Below, piece by piece: positions 1 through 8,882 of a stretch of 61,340 bases of DNA (positions within the stretch are counted from its first letter, which is position 1; every line of letters starts with the position of its first letter). The notes under the pieces are model-generated. The model saw nothing but the letters and a program-made list of their open reading frames with translations, was not told where the DNA came from and did no database searches. The stretch lies in contig WLMZ01000007.1 of assembly GCA_009726095.1 (NCBI GenBank), positions 1-61,340 of the forward strand. The letters are read 5' to 3'. This DNA is from Actinomycetota bacterium (GTDB lineage: Bacteria > Actinomycetota > Acidimicrobiia > Acidimicrobiales > Ilumatobacteraceae). The translations under genes were made by a program, and so were the position numbers.

Positions 1-707
1 TCTCGGGAGAGACCATCGATTACGGGCCGTGTGCGTTCATGGACCGCTACAACCCCACCACCGTGTTCAGCTCGATCGACCACGGCGGCCGCTACGCATA
101 CGGCAACCAACCGGGTATCGCCCAATGGAACCTGGCCCGCCTGGCAGAGACCATGCTGGCGTTGTTCGCAGCGAACACCGACGATGCCGTACCGCTGGTA
201 ACCGAGGTGCTGCAGTCGTTCACCGACCGTTTCGCCGAGCACTGGACCACCGGCATGCACGCCAAGCTCGGGCTGTTGGGGTCACCGGCCGATGCAACAC
301 TGCTCGATGACCTGCTTGCCTTGTTGCAGATGCAAGCAATCGACTACACCACGTTCTTTCGCTCGCTGGCCCATGTGGTGCGCGGCGATGCCGGGCCGAC
401 TCGCGGCCTGTTCGCCGAGCCGCAGGCGTTCGACGCCTGGTCCCAACGATGGGCGACTGCCCGTGCCGCTGATGCGCGTGACGCCGCCACGATTGCCGAC
501 GCGATGGACCGTGTCAACCCGCTCTACATCCCACGCAATCACCTGGTGGAGGCTGCGCTCGTGGCTGCCAGCAACGGAGACGTCGTCCCCTTCGACCGGC
601 TGGTCGAGGTGCTTGCCCGCCCGTTCGACGAACGCCCCGGTCTGCATGCTTACGCATCGCCGGCTCCCGCCGAGGGCGCCCCGTACCGAACGTTCTGCGG
701 CACCTGA
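1..707 (+). CDS. selO: Protein adenylyltransferase SelO (YdiU/UPF0061), C-terminal part
   Basis: The window opens inside this gene; the frame is open from base 3 and about 234 residues are visible. SelO is a pseudokinase-fold enzyme that transfers AMP to Ser/Thr/Tyr of target proteins, linked to redox stress. The segment [19 protein letters not shown] followed by [24 protein letters not shown] is the family's highly conserved C-terminal-half signature. The protein ends in PYRTFCGT, keeping the near-terminal Cys that other SelO proteins use in a disulfide (Sec in some eukaryotes). An internal ATG at 39 lies within the conserved block and is not the real start. The gene converges on the next one with a gap of about 30 bases. 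Family assignment is confident; nothing can be said about the catalytic half. Confidence 0.9.
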   Translation, partial: SGETIDYGPCAFMDRYNPTTVFSSIDHGGRYAYGNQPGIAQWNLARLAETMLALFAANTDDAVPLVTEVLQSFTDRFAEHWTTGMHAKLGLLGSPADATLLDDLLALLQMQAIDYTTFFRSLAHVVRGDAGPTRGLFAEPQAFDAWSQRWATARAADARDAATIADAMDRVNPLYIPRNHLVEAALVAASNGDVVPFDRLVEVLARPFDERPGLHAYASPAPAEGAPYRTFCGT

Positions 708-737
708 GCGTTTCGACGCTGCGTCGCAACGATGGCT

Positions 738-1889
738 TCAGGCCACGGGGGTGAACGAGTCGTTCCCCCGGAACGAGCCCTTGCCGCTGTTGGGCAACTC
801 GATGAACGTGCGCCCGGGTGTCAACAGAATGGGCGCTCCGGCGGCATCGTTGAGCGCAAATGGTTCGAGCCGGTCGTTACGTGTCCAGGTGCCAAGGATC
901 AGCCGGCCACCGGTGAAGACGAGCGCCGGGTTCGATCCCGTGGTGATTCCATCCGGCGAACGATTGTCGGTATGGCTGGGGTCGTAGTCGAGCCAGACGA
1001 TGACCACATTGTCGGTGGACACTTGGTTGCCGTCGCTGAGCATGTGCGGATGGCGGTCCTGCGCCCTCAGGTACGTTCCAGAGGCCGTGTCGTAGCGCCA
1101 CTGCACGAAGACCTGTTGGATCTGCAGATCGAAGCCCGTCATCGGGTCGCCCGCAACCGAGGCCTGCCCGACGGGGCGGTAGTGGAACTGCTGCGCTGGT
1201 GCGGTGCGGTCCGGACCCGCGTTGGAGCGGAGCAGTGCCGTGTTGGCGTGCGTCTTGTGCGGGCGACTGCGGTTGGGGTCGAGTTCCCATCCGGGACCCT
1301 GACCCTCGGTGACCAACAACAGATCTGATGAACGCAGCAGCGCAAGGTTGCCCGGGTTGCCGCCAGAACACGCGAACACCGCACGGTTGAACTCGCCGAC
1401 CAGATTGACGTCCTGCTCGCGGCACGATCGGATCGGCCCGACGAAGTCGAGGTCGCGGCTGTGCCAGATCGTTGCGAAGCGGGTGGGCCCTGCGCCCCAC
1501 GCCTCGAAGATGATGTCGGGGTCGTTGAGGCCGGTCTGCGGGCGGGCGCCGGGATCGTTGCTGACCTTGACCACGAGCGCCGCCCTGGACAGCAGCGCCG
1601 GATCGGCCAGGGCCCGGCCGGTCAAGGGTTCCACTGGCACCGGTGCCGCCGCAACGGTGGTGGGGGCGGGTGTGGTCGTCGATGCCGCGCTCGTTGTCGG
1701 CGCCGAACTGCCCACCGCGGTGTCGGCAACCGTGCCGGCCGGCTTCTTCGCCGAGGAGCTGCACGCACCCAGCAGCGCAGCGCCCCCCGCAAGAGCCAGC
1801 AGTCGCCGACGCGACACCGCCTGCTGCGGTGCGGAGGTGTCAGCAGCCTCCAGCGGGTTCGTTGGTCCGGGACGGTTCATCGTGGTCAT
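738..1889 (-). CDS. DUF3048 (YerB-type) lipoprotein
   Basis: 383 aa from the ATG at 1889. The frame is open upstream to 2333, but that extension is low-complexity Arg/Pro and is rejected. The N-terminus has SRRRLLALAGGAALLGACSS: a twin-arginine-like patch, a hydrophobic core and a lipobox (LGAC), so export and lipidation are likely. A Thr/Ala/Pro-rich linker follows (about residues 45-75). The DUF3048 N domain carries VKVSNDPGARPQTGLND and VGPIRSCREQD, and the C domain ends with a conserved TFIELP segment. The family (Bacillus YerB) is envelope-associated with no firm biochemical function. A second DUF3048 gene begins at 60721. No strong ribosome-binding site is visible. Confidence 0.85.
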   Translation of the reverse strand: MTTMNRPGPTNPLEAADTSAPQQAVSRRRLLALAGGAALLGACSSSAKKPAGTVADTAVGSSAPTTSAASTTTPAPTTVAAAPVPVEPLTGRALADPALLSRAALVVKVSNDPGARPQTGLNDPDIIFEAWGAGPTRFATIWHSRDLDFVGPIRSCREQDVNLVGEFNRAVFACSGGNPGNLALLRSSDLLLVTEGQGPGWELDPNRSRPHKTHANTALLRSNAGPDRTAPAQQFHYRPVGQASVAGDPMTGFDLQIQQVFVQWRYDTASGTYLRAQDRHPHMLSDGNQVSTDNVVIVWLDYDPSHTDNRSPDGITTGSNPALVFTGGRLILGTWTRNDRLEPFALNDAAGAPILLTPGRTFIELPNSGKGSFRGNDSFTPVA

Positions 1890-2029
1890 TGGGCTACTCG
1901 GCGCTCGCTCGTGCTCATCGGCGGGGCATCGACACCCGCCCATGACGGCCCGGGGGATGGGCCTCGTGTAAACCGTAGCGCAGGTACCCGAGCGGGCGCC
2001 GGTCGCCCACGGCGGTGCCCGGTGGTTGC

Positions 2030-2431
2030 TCAGCCCGCCGGGAGGAGTTGCGTCAACTCGACAAGACGGCTGTCCTGCAGCGCTGCCGTACGCACCTTGG
2101 TGATCTCGCGGTAGGCGGGATCGTCGAGTTTGTCGATGAAATGTTGACGGCTGGGGTACCGGACCAGAATCGCCACGTCCCATTCCTCGTCGCCGATGAT
2201 CGTGCGATGTGCCGGCCCCATCCAGATCGGCTCGCTGCCGTACCGGACGTCGTCGGCATGGTTCAGCTCGCCGTAGCGCTGGAAGGCCTGTCGACCGGTG
2301 AGGCCGTCGACACCGCACCCCTCGAGGGCCCACTCGCGGAACCGGAGCAGGTTGAGCATCACGATGGGTTGATCGGGGTCGGCCCCGCGCATTGCGGCCA
2401 GGGCGGCTTCGTTCGGTTCGATGTGCGACAT
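2030..2431 (-). CDS. DUF1330 family protein
   Basis: 133 aa, no signal peptide. It looks like the small ferredoxin-like alpha/beta barrel proteins of the DUF1330/dimeric alpha-beta barrel group: PIVMLNLLRF early on, a WDVAILVRYPS segment, and the terminal LDDPAYREITKVRTAALQDS typical of the family. No enzymatic role is established; relatives are small dimeric proteins with monooxygenase-like folds. It lies 140 bases upstream of the DUF3048 gene and 78 bases downstream of the SDR, all on the minus strand, so co-transcription with the SDR is plausible. Family call confident, function unknown. Confidence 0.75.
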   Translation of the reverse strand: MSHIEPNEAALAAMRGADPDQPIVMLNLLRFREWALEGCGVDGLTGRQAFQRYGELNHADDVRYGSEPIWMGPAHRTIIGDEEWDVAILVRYPSRQHFIDKLDDPAYREITKVRTAALQDSRLVELTQLLPAG

Positions 2432-2509
2432 CTGTCCAGTATTGCCAGACGTCGGCCGGGGAGCGGGGTCAGGCGAATGCGTGGGCCCGCGTCGAACGGG
2501 TGGAGGGGC

Positions 2510-3268
2510 TCAGCTGTTGAGACGGTTGGTGAGCTGTGCGGCGATGTCGGCCGGCACGAAGTTGTTCTCGGTGGTGGTGTCGGCTTCGACCAGTTCGACC
2601 AGGCGTTGGGCCACCTCGGCCGGGTCGAGCTGTGCGCCGGTGATCATCTGGCCGATCATCTTGAACACCGGTGCGACCGGTGCGTTCAGTGAGGCATCGC
2701 CGAACCACTCCCACATCGAATCAGCCATCCGGTCGTTGAACCCCGTCTGATAGGGGCCGGGGTTGATCAAGGTCACGTCGATTCCGAGCGGGGCAAGCTC
2801 GGCACGCATGGCCTTGCCCATCGCCTCGAGCGCATGCTTGGTCATGGCATACGGGCCGAACGTGGGGCCGGCCATGACGCCTGCGATGGACGACATGATG
2901 ATGACTCGGCCACTGCCCTTGGCGACCATGCCCTTCAGTACCTGCTGGGTCACGGCGAGCGTTCCGAACACGTTCACGTCGAAGAGCCGCCGGACCCGAT
3001 CGATGGGCACGTCGGCCATTGGGCCGGTCTGGCCGGCGCCGGCATTGTTGATCAACACGTCGATGTCCCACGCCGCAACCTTGTTGACGTCGTCGGTGGT
3101 GATGTCGACGCGCTCGACGGTGAGCTGCGGGGCCTCGCTGCGCAATGCCTGGGCCTGCGCGTCGGTCTCGGTGGTCGCGATGACATGGTGCCCTCGTGCC
3201 GCTAACGCAATGCTGGCCTGCTTGCCGAATCCCGATCCGGCCCCGGTGATCATCACTGTCTTCGTCAT
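2510..3268 (-). CDS. Short-chain dehydrogenase/reductase (classical SDR)
   Basis: 252 aa from the ATG at 3268; another ATG three codons upstream (3277) is less likely because the family begins right before the nucleotide-binding strand. The cofactor motif TGAGSGFG is at residues 8-15, NNAG at about 74-77, the catalytic Ser in MSSIAG (about 126-127), and Tyr140/Lys144 in YAMTK. All catalytic residues of an NAD(P)-dependent oxidoreductase are therefore present. The substrate cannot be read from the sequence. It is a cytoplasmic enzyme lying 81 bases downstream of the sulfatase gene on the same strand. Confidence 0.9.
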   Translation of the reverse strand: MTKTVMITGAGSGFGKQASIALAARGHHVIATTETDAQAQALRSEAPQLTVERVDITTDDVNKVAAWDIDVLINNAGAGQTGPMADVPIDRVRRLFDVNVFGTLAVTQQVLKGMVAKGSGRVIIMSSIAGVMAGPTFGPYAMTKHALEAMGKAMRAELAPLGIDVTLINPGPYQTGFNDRMADSMWEWFGDASLNAPVAPVFKMIGQMITGAQLDPAEVAQRLVELVEADTTTENNFVPADIAAQLTNRLNS

Positions 3269-3349
3269 GCAGGTCACGGTAGACGACGCTGTTGGACGGT
3301 GTGCAGTCCGCCGCGCCGACGGCTCAGCCCATCGTGATGGCGGGCCGCG

Positions 3350-5677
3350 TCACTGCGCGCGCAGCCCTGCTTGAAACTGTCCCTCGCGCATTGCCGCCCG
3401 GGTTGCCGCCGATGGGCTGTCCAGTCGTTCCAGGGTGACGCCGACGATGCCCGCCGAACATTCGAACTGGTGTGGGTAGGGGCCGACGGGCGACCCGGTA
3501 TCGATGCCCACGTCGAAGGTCTCGCCGCTCATCGAGTACACGAGCGGCACGGTCCGGGCGATCCGGCCGGTGGCCACCGTGGTGTCGTCGACAACGACCG
3601 CAATGTTGCCGCCGGCGCCGATGCCGCCGTCGTAGGCGAACTCCACCACCACCGTGTGTGTGCCGGGGCCGAGCGGTGACGGGTCGGCCACCGATGAGTG
3701 CTCGTGACCGAACCAGTTGTAGTGGTACGTGGCACGGGTGTCGGTGTCGAGATACAGCGACCAGCCAGCCATGTTGCCGCCCTGACAGGCGATCACCCCG
3801 TGCGCGCCGCCATCGGGCACGATGATCTGGGCAGTGATGCGCCACGAGCAGTTCTTCAGGTTCAACACCGACGACTCGGGCATGCGCGTGTGCGCGGTGG
3901 TGTAGGTCATCGAGTCGATGCCATCGAGCGCGTGCGGTACGGAGAACTCGTCGTGGCGTGGCGACCCGGCGTCGCGTAACGGGTACACCCCATGGGCCAT
4001 CGCCTCGCGGTGGAACACGTCCTGTAGCTCGGCGAGCTTGTCGGGGTGCGTTGCCGCCAGATCGTGAGCCTGGGAGAAGTCGGTGGTGATGTCGTACAGC
4101 TCCCACTGTTCCTGAGGTCCGTCGAAATCGAGGCCCTGCAAGCGGATCCATGGGAGGCGGCCGTGGAAGCACGATGCCATCCACCCCTCGTGGTAGATCG
4201 CCCGGTTGCCGAGGATCTCGAAGTACTGCGTGGTGCGGTGGCTGGCCTCGTCGGGATGATCGAAGGTGTATGTCATCGAGGTGCCGTGAGTGGGCATCTG
4301 TGCGATGCCGTTCACCGTTGACGGCGCGGAAATACCGGCGATCTCGTAGATGGTCGGAGCGATGTCGACCACATGGTGGAACTGTTCACGGAGCCCACCG
4401 GCATCGGTGATGCGGGCCGGCCACGAGATGGCCATTGCGTTGCGCGTGCCGCCGAAGTGCGAGGCGACCTGCTTCATCCACTGGAAGGGTGAATCGAGCG
4501 CCCACGCCCAGCCGACGTTGAAGTGGTTCTCGCAGCGGTCGGTGCCGAAGTCGTCAATGTGGTCGAGCAACCATTCGGGGTCCTCGGGTACGCCGTTCTG
4601 GAACGACGGTGCGCTCCATGCACCATGCACGGTTCCCTCGGCCGACGCACCGTTGTCGCCGGTGATGTAGATGACCACCGTGTCGTCGCCCAGGCCCAGC
4701 GCATCGATGGCGTCGATGACACGCTTGATCTGTGCGTCGGTGTGTTCGAGGAAGCCGGCGAACACCTCCATCAACCGCGCCGCCACCGGCCGGTACCGCT
4801 CGGGGTAATCGTCCCATGCCGGGATCTGCTCGGGGCGTTCGGTGAGCGCAGTGCCCGGTGGGATGATGCCGAGTGCGAGTTGGCGCTCGTAGACCTGTTG
4901 GCGCAGCTCGTCCCAACCGCAGTCGAAGGCGCCGCGGTACCTGTTGCTCCACTCGGGATCGACGTGATGTGGGGCGTGGACCGCAGGGGTGGAGAAATAG
5001 CAGAAGAACGGACGGTTCGGCTGGGACGCCTTCTGGCGTTGGATCCAGGTGATGGCCTGATCGGCGAGGTCCTCGGTGAGGTGGTAGTCGGGCCGGCCGA
5101 GATGTGGCGAGACCGGCGTGGTCTGGTCGTAGACGGGCGGTTCCCACTGCGAGGATTCGGCACCGATGATGCCGTAGAAGCGATCGAAGCCCATCCCGGT
5201 GGGCCAGCGGTCGAACGGCCCGGCGGGACCCTGCTCCCACGATGGGGTCAGGTGCCACTTGCCGAAACAGGCGGTGCTGTACCCCGACATGCGCAGCACC
5301 TGGGCCACGGTTGCCGCCTCAGGCGGGATGGCGCTGTCGTAACCGGGGAACGAGTTGGCGATCTCTGTGATGCCACCCATGTGCACGGAATGGTGATTGC
5401 GCCCGGTGAGCATTGCTGCCCGCGTGGGGGAACACAGCGCCGTGGTGTGGAACTGGTTGTAGCGCAAACCGCGTGCTGCGACGGCGTCGAGGCCGGGGGT
5501 GTGCACCGGTCCGGCGAAGGTGCCGAACGAACCGAACCCGACATCGTCGAGTAGCACCAGCAAGATGTTCGGGGCGCCATCTACGGCCGTTGATGGGACG
5601 AGCCGAGATGGCGTGGAGTCGCCGATCAGGCGTTCGGCGGATCCGGCGAAGGGCGGTGTCGGCTTGGGCAGGCTCAT
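3350..5677 (-). CDS. Type I arylsulfatase (formylglycine-dependent)
   Basis: 775 aa from the ATG at 5677, which overlaps the stop of the upstream MBL gene as ATGA, so the two are translationally coupled. Family enzymes hydrolyse sulfate esters using a Cys converted to formylglycine. The motif LCSPTRAAMLTGRN has that Cys at residue 82. Metal ligands DD are at 44-45 (LLDDVGFG), with FGKWHL and the ITGDNGAS segment further on. After about residue 560 a beta-rich, concanavalin-like domain follows, as in long actinobacterial arylsulfatases. No signal peptide is visible, so it may act in the cytoplasm on imported or intracellular sulfate esters. No formylglycine-generating enzyme is in the window. 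Confidence 0.93.
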   Translation of the reverse strand: MSLPKPTPPFAGSAERLIGDSTPSRLVPSTAVDGAPNILLVLLDDVGFGSFGTFAGPVHTPGLDAVAARGLRYNQFHTTALCSPTRAAMLTGRNHHSVHMGGITEIANSFPGYDSAIPPEAATVAQVLRMSGYSTACFGKWHLTPSWEQGPAGPFDRWPTGMGFDRFYGIIGAESSQWEPPVYDQTTPVSPHLGRPDYHLTEDLADQAITWIQRQKASQPNRPFFCYFSTPAVHAPHHVDPEWSNRYRGAFDCGWDELRQQVYERQLALGIIPPGTALTERPEQIPAWDDYPERYRPVAARLMEVFAGFLEHTDAQIKRVIDAIDALGLGDDTVVIYITGDNGASAEGTVHGAWSAPSFQNGVPEDPEWLLDHIDDFGTDRCENHFNVGWAWALDSPFQWMKQVASHFGGTRNAMAISWPARITDAGGLREQFHHVVDIAPTIYEIAGISAPSTVNGIAQMPTHGTSMTYTFDHPDEASHRTTQYFEILGNRAIYHEGWMASCFHGRLPWIRLQGLDFDGPQEQWELYDITTDFSQAHDLAATHPDKLAELQDVFHREAMAHGVYPLRDAGSPRHDEFSVPHALDGIDSMTYTTAHTRMPESSVLNLKNCSWRITAQIIVPDGGAHGVIACQGGNMAGWSLYLDTDTRATYHYNWFGHEHSSVADPSPLGPGTHTVVVEFAYDGGIGAGGNIAVVVDDTTVATGRIARTVPLVYSMSGETFDVGIDTGSPVGPYPHQFECSAGIVGVTLERLDSPSAATRAAMREGQFQAGLRAQ

Positions 5678-7410
5678 GCCCGGGCCTGCGAACCGGGTGC
5701 GCGCAGGCCGGCGACATCGAAGCTGTCGAGCGCCGCAACGAGCGCACGCGTGTCGCCGCTGACCTGTAGGTCGCCAGCTGCGAGTGCGTCGCTCAGCGTG
5801 GTGCTGCTCGTGACGACATCGGCCCATGCGGCCCGGGTGCACGACACCGTGATGTCGGCGCCGTGTCCGTCGGTGGGGCAGGCGATGCAGTTGCGGAGAT
5901 GCAACCCGCACGTGGTGCCGTCGTCGAAGCTCCACGCCACATGGGTGTTGATACCGATCGCGCGTGTGGGTTTGAGCAGCACACGCAACAGGTACACCGC
6001 ATCGGTTGGTGCGGCTGCGGCGAGCTGTCGTTTGTTCAGGCGATGGATGTAGAACCGCGACCGGTCCTCGGAACCGTCCAGGCCGCGGGCACGGGCGAGG
6101 CACCAGTTGCGAATGTTGGCTGCGGGCGTGCGCTGTGCGATCAGGCGCAGCGCGCCGGCCAGTAACGCCCGGTCGCCGTCGGTGGCGCCGTCGCTGCGCA
6201 CGAGCCAGCTGGCCAACTCCACCGCCCAACGAAGGTCGTCGCCGGCGACCGCTGCCGATGCCTGCGCGTACACGTTGTCGCGACCACCGAACCCGGCGAT
6301 GAGGCGATTGCAGCGCTCGCCCGGCTCGACCGGAAACAGGTTGGCTTCGTCGCCGTCGAACCACCCGAACAGCCCGGTCTGGATCTGGCGGGTGTGGTGC
6401 TCGGCGACGCCGTAGAACTCAGACGTCAGGTAATCGTTGTCGAAGAACTCGGGCAGGGTGACCAGGTGGGCCAACTCTCGGCTGGTTGCGCCCATGTTGA
6501 TGTGGCGCACCGTCTGGTCCCACAGGTACTGGATCGAATCGCGATACCTGGTCACGCGGGCGGTGATGTCGGCCGCACCGGAGATGACCGGACCGTGGGC
6601 GGCCACGAGGTGGTCGGCGCCAAGCGACAACAGGTGATCGAGGCCGCGCAGCAGCACGCGCGGGTCGCGGTATTCCTCGCCGCGGATCGCGAAGATGTTG
6701 AACAGCGTTGGCCAGACCAGGTTGTTGACGCACACGCCGAGCGACGGGAACCAGTAGGTGACCGAGTCGTCCGCATCGGATGGGGCGTGGGTGACCTCGA
6801 TGGTGAGGCCGGCGACGGTGATGACCGTGTCGCCGGAGAACGTGTTCGTGGCGGGAATATGGCCGTAGCGGAACGGTGCGTGCGCCGGGTTGCGGTAGAA
6901 GTGCCCCAGGCCCACGTTGACCAGGGCATCGGGGCCCTCGGTGGGCAGGCTGGTGGCGAACTGTTCGGCCAGACCGCGTCCGTAGGCCGGAGCGATCTCG
7001 GCGCCAGCGCGGGCGCGGTTGACGGCAACCCGTTCGTGCGCCCAGATGGGCAACGGCTCGAGATGGGCCCCGTCGAGCACGGCCGCCGTGCCCGACACAT
7101 AGTGGAAATGCGTGTAGAGCACGGCGGCGATGGGTCGGTCGGTATGCCGGCGTAGTTCGTTCAACGCCTCGGTCATCTCCTCGATCGATTCGCCGGTGTC
7201 GATGGCGATGATGCCCTCGGGTGCCTCGATGAAGGTCTGGTTCGACAACCCGTTGCCGGTGAGCGACCACACCCCGGGCCTGACGGTGGCGAACGTGCGG
7301 GCCAGCAGCTGTGAATGGCTCACATGGTCGCGATGCGCCCGTGCACCATTGGGTGCCGTGACGGTGTCTGCGCCGTTCGGGGAGAAGCTGTGGGAACGCC
7401 CGGTGGTCAT
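5674..7410 (-). CDS. Metallo-beta-lactamase-fold protein, alkylsulfatase-like
   Basis: 578 aa. The layout matches linear alkylsulfatases (SdsA1/BDS1 type): an MBL domain to about residue 330, an alkylsulfatase dimerisation domain (about 350-470, with GWFDGDEANLFP), and a C-terminal SCP2-like domain. The metal-binding motif is altered. The expected THxHxDH reads THFHYVS: His101 and His103 are kept, but the Asp-His pair is replaced by Val105-Ser106. The usual ENATHTLHN segment reads NNLVWPTLFN, so another metal ligand is also changed. It may bind metal differently or have a changed reaction. It is the first gene of a coupled pair with the arylsulfatase. Family confident, activity uncertain. Confidence 0.82.
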   Translation of the reverse strand: MTTGRSHSFSPNGADTVTAPNGARAHRDHVSHSQLLARTFATVRPGVWSLTGNGLSNQTFIEAPEGIIAIDTGESIEEMTEALNELRRHTDRPIAAVLYTHFHYVSGTAAVLDGAHLEPLPIWAHERVAVNRARAGAEIAPAYGRGLAEQFATSLPTEGPDALVNVGLGHFYRNPAHAPFRYGHIPATNTFSGDTVITVAGLTIEVTHAPSDADDSVTYWFPSLGVCVNNLVWPTLFNIFAIRGEEYRDPRVLLRGLDHLLSLGADHLVAAHGPVISGAADITARVTRYRDSIQYLWDQTVRHINMGATSRELAHLVTLPEFFDNDYLTSEFYGVAEHHTRQIQTGLFGWFDGDEANLFPVEPGERCNRLIAGFGGRDNVYAQASAAVAGDDLRWAVELASWLVRSDGATDGDRALLAGALRLIAQRTPAANIRNWCLARARGLDGSEDRSRFYIHRLNKRQLAAAAPTDAVYLLRVLLKPTRAIGINTHVAWSFDDGTTCGLHLRNCIACPTDGHGADITVSCTRAAWADVVTSSTTLSDALAAGDLQVSGDTRALVAALDSFDVAGLRAPGSQARA

Positions 7411-7472
7411 GAGGACAGAGAGTAGATGCTCGCTGACAGCCGGTGTGCGCCCGCCGGTTGATGCCGGGGTGC

Positions 7473-8744
7473 TCAGACCGGCGGAGTGTCCTCGGGTTCG
7501 ATGGGGGCCTCGTAGTTGCTGCGTCGGCCGCGTTGCATCGAGCGACCGCGCGAGAACTGCTTCTTCGAATCGGCGGCCGACCAGTCGCCCCGCCCAGCGC
7601 TGCGTGCGTCGTTGCGGAGTTCTTCGATCTCGTGCCCGTCGGCCCCCGAGAGTTCGAGCAGGTCGGCGCAGTTCTGCAGCAGCAGCGACGCCCTGTCGAG
7701 GTCACCGCTCTCGGCGGCCTCGCGGGCCTCGCGTCGGCTGCGTGCCGCTTCGAGCACCAACACCTCCTCGGTCACACCCGGGTCTGCTGCGGGGTCGATG
7801 GCATTGCCGTCGCCTGCGGCAACCACGATCGGCACCGTGAGGGTGTGCAGTGTCACCGGCCCCAGGGTCGACGCCCAGCGAATGGTGACCGTGGCGACAT
7901 TGATCGGACCTTCGGCCGGTGTGGGCCGCAGGTGGAACGACGCGATCAGGCGACGTGTCTCACCGCCGAAGGCATCGCCGAGCGCCACCTGCAGGCTGTC
8001 GTTGGGCAGCGCCGTGATGGGGAAGTCGTTGAGCACGTTCACGACGGCAACCGAGGCCGTGGGTGTGATCTCGACCGAGACGTTCTGCGCCACGACCGAT
8101 GCAAGGCCCGCGAACTCGTCGGTGAACACCTGCGCCGCCTGGTCCTTCCCGGCGCACCAGTAATCGTTGCCCATGCCGGCATCGGCGAGCGCGGCGAGGA
8201 GCTTCTCGTCGTAGCCGTCGTCGAACCCGATGCACGATGTGGTGATGCCCTGCTTGCGGCCGCTGCTGATCAACGGCACCAACTCGCCGGGGTCGGTGAT
8301 GCCGACGTTGGCATGACCGTCGGTGAGCAGCACGATGCGCCGCAGCGCATCGGGCCGTGGTGCGCCAAGGAGCATCTCGAGCCCCTTCAGCCAACCACCC
8401 GACAGGTTCGTGGAGCCGCCCGCACAGATGGCCCGCACGGTCCGCCCCGCAGTGACGGCATCGTGCCGGGCGAGAGGGAGCACGAGCTTGACGTCGTCGT
8501 CGAAGGCGACCACGCCGATGCGGTCGTCAGGCCCGGCCAATCGCAGCAACTGTGCCGTCGCGGCGGTGACAGCGGACAGCGGTCCGCCCGACATCGAGCC
8601 CGATCGGTCGAGCACCACGACCACGTCGAGCGGGGGCCGCTCAACCGGTGGGGCGACGGGAGCAGCGAGCTCGATCAACACGTTGACGACCTCGCCAACG
8701 CGGACAGCGACGACGGTGCGATCGAATCTGAGGGAGGGGATCAT
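7473..8744 (-). CDS. von Willebrand factor type A domain protein
   Basis: 423 aa. The ATG at 8744 has an AAGGAG ribosome site about 6 bases upstream and is preferred over longer starts to 8801. The vWA domain (about residues 40-215) has an intact MIDAS motif, DRSGSMSG, with Asp46, Ser48 and Ser50, plus GGSTNLSGG and a LTDGHAN strand. After it comes a beta-sandwich-like region (about 230-330) and a charged helical tail (about 340-423) rich in Arg, Glu and Ala. No signal peptide or membrane helix, so it is cytoplasmic. Such proteins bind partners through a divalent metal; the partner is unknown. It diverges from the NERD-helicase gene across about 140 bases. Confidence 0.88.
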   Translation of the reverse strand: MIPSLRFDRTVVAVRVGEVVNVLIELAAPVAPPVERPPLDVVVVLDRSGSMSGGPLSAVTAATAQLLRLAGPDDRIGVVAFDDDVKLVLPLARHDAVTAGRTVRAICAGGSTNLSGGWLKGLEMLLGAPRPDALRRIVLLTDGHANVGITDPGELVPLISSGRKQGITTSCIGFDDGYDEKLLAALADAGMGNDYWCAGKDQAAQVFTDEFAGLASVVAQNVSVEITPTASVAVVNVLNDFPITALPNDSLQVALGDAFGGETRRLIASFHLRPTPAEGPINVATVTIRWASTLGPVTLHTLTVPIVVAAGDGNAIDPAADPGVTEEVLVLEAARSRREAREAAESGDLDRASLLLQNCADLLELSGADGHEIEELRNDARSAGRGDWSAADSKKQFSRGRSMQRGRRSNYEAPIEPEDTPPV

Positions 8745-8882
8745 GTGCGGCTCCTTGGTGCGGGTGGGGGCAGACATGCCCCGCTGAGTACAGAAACGCA
8801 CGACTGGCTCGGCCGCGTGACATCACCGGGCTGCGGCCCGTCCATCACGACGTGCTGCGCCCTTGGGGTGAAGACTGGCCGG

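Noticed and set aside
7443..8882. Upstream extension of the NERD-helicase reading frame (over 1000 residues in total)
   Set aside because: It lies antisense to the vWA gene, which has a strong ribosome site and intact motifs; the extension has no similarity to a known domain.
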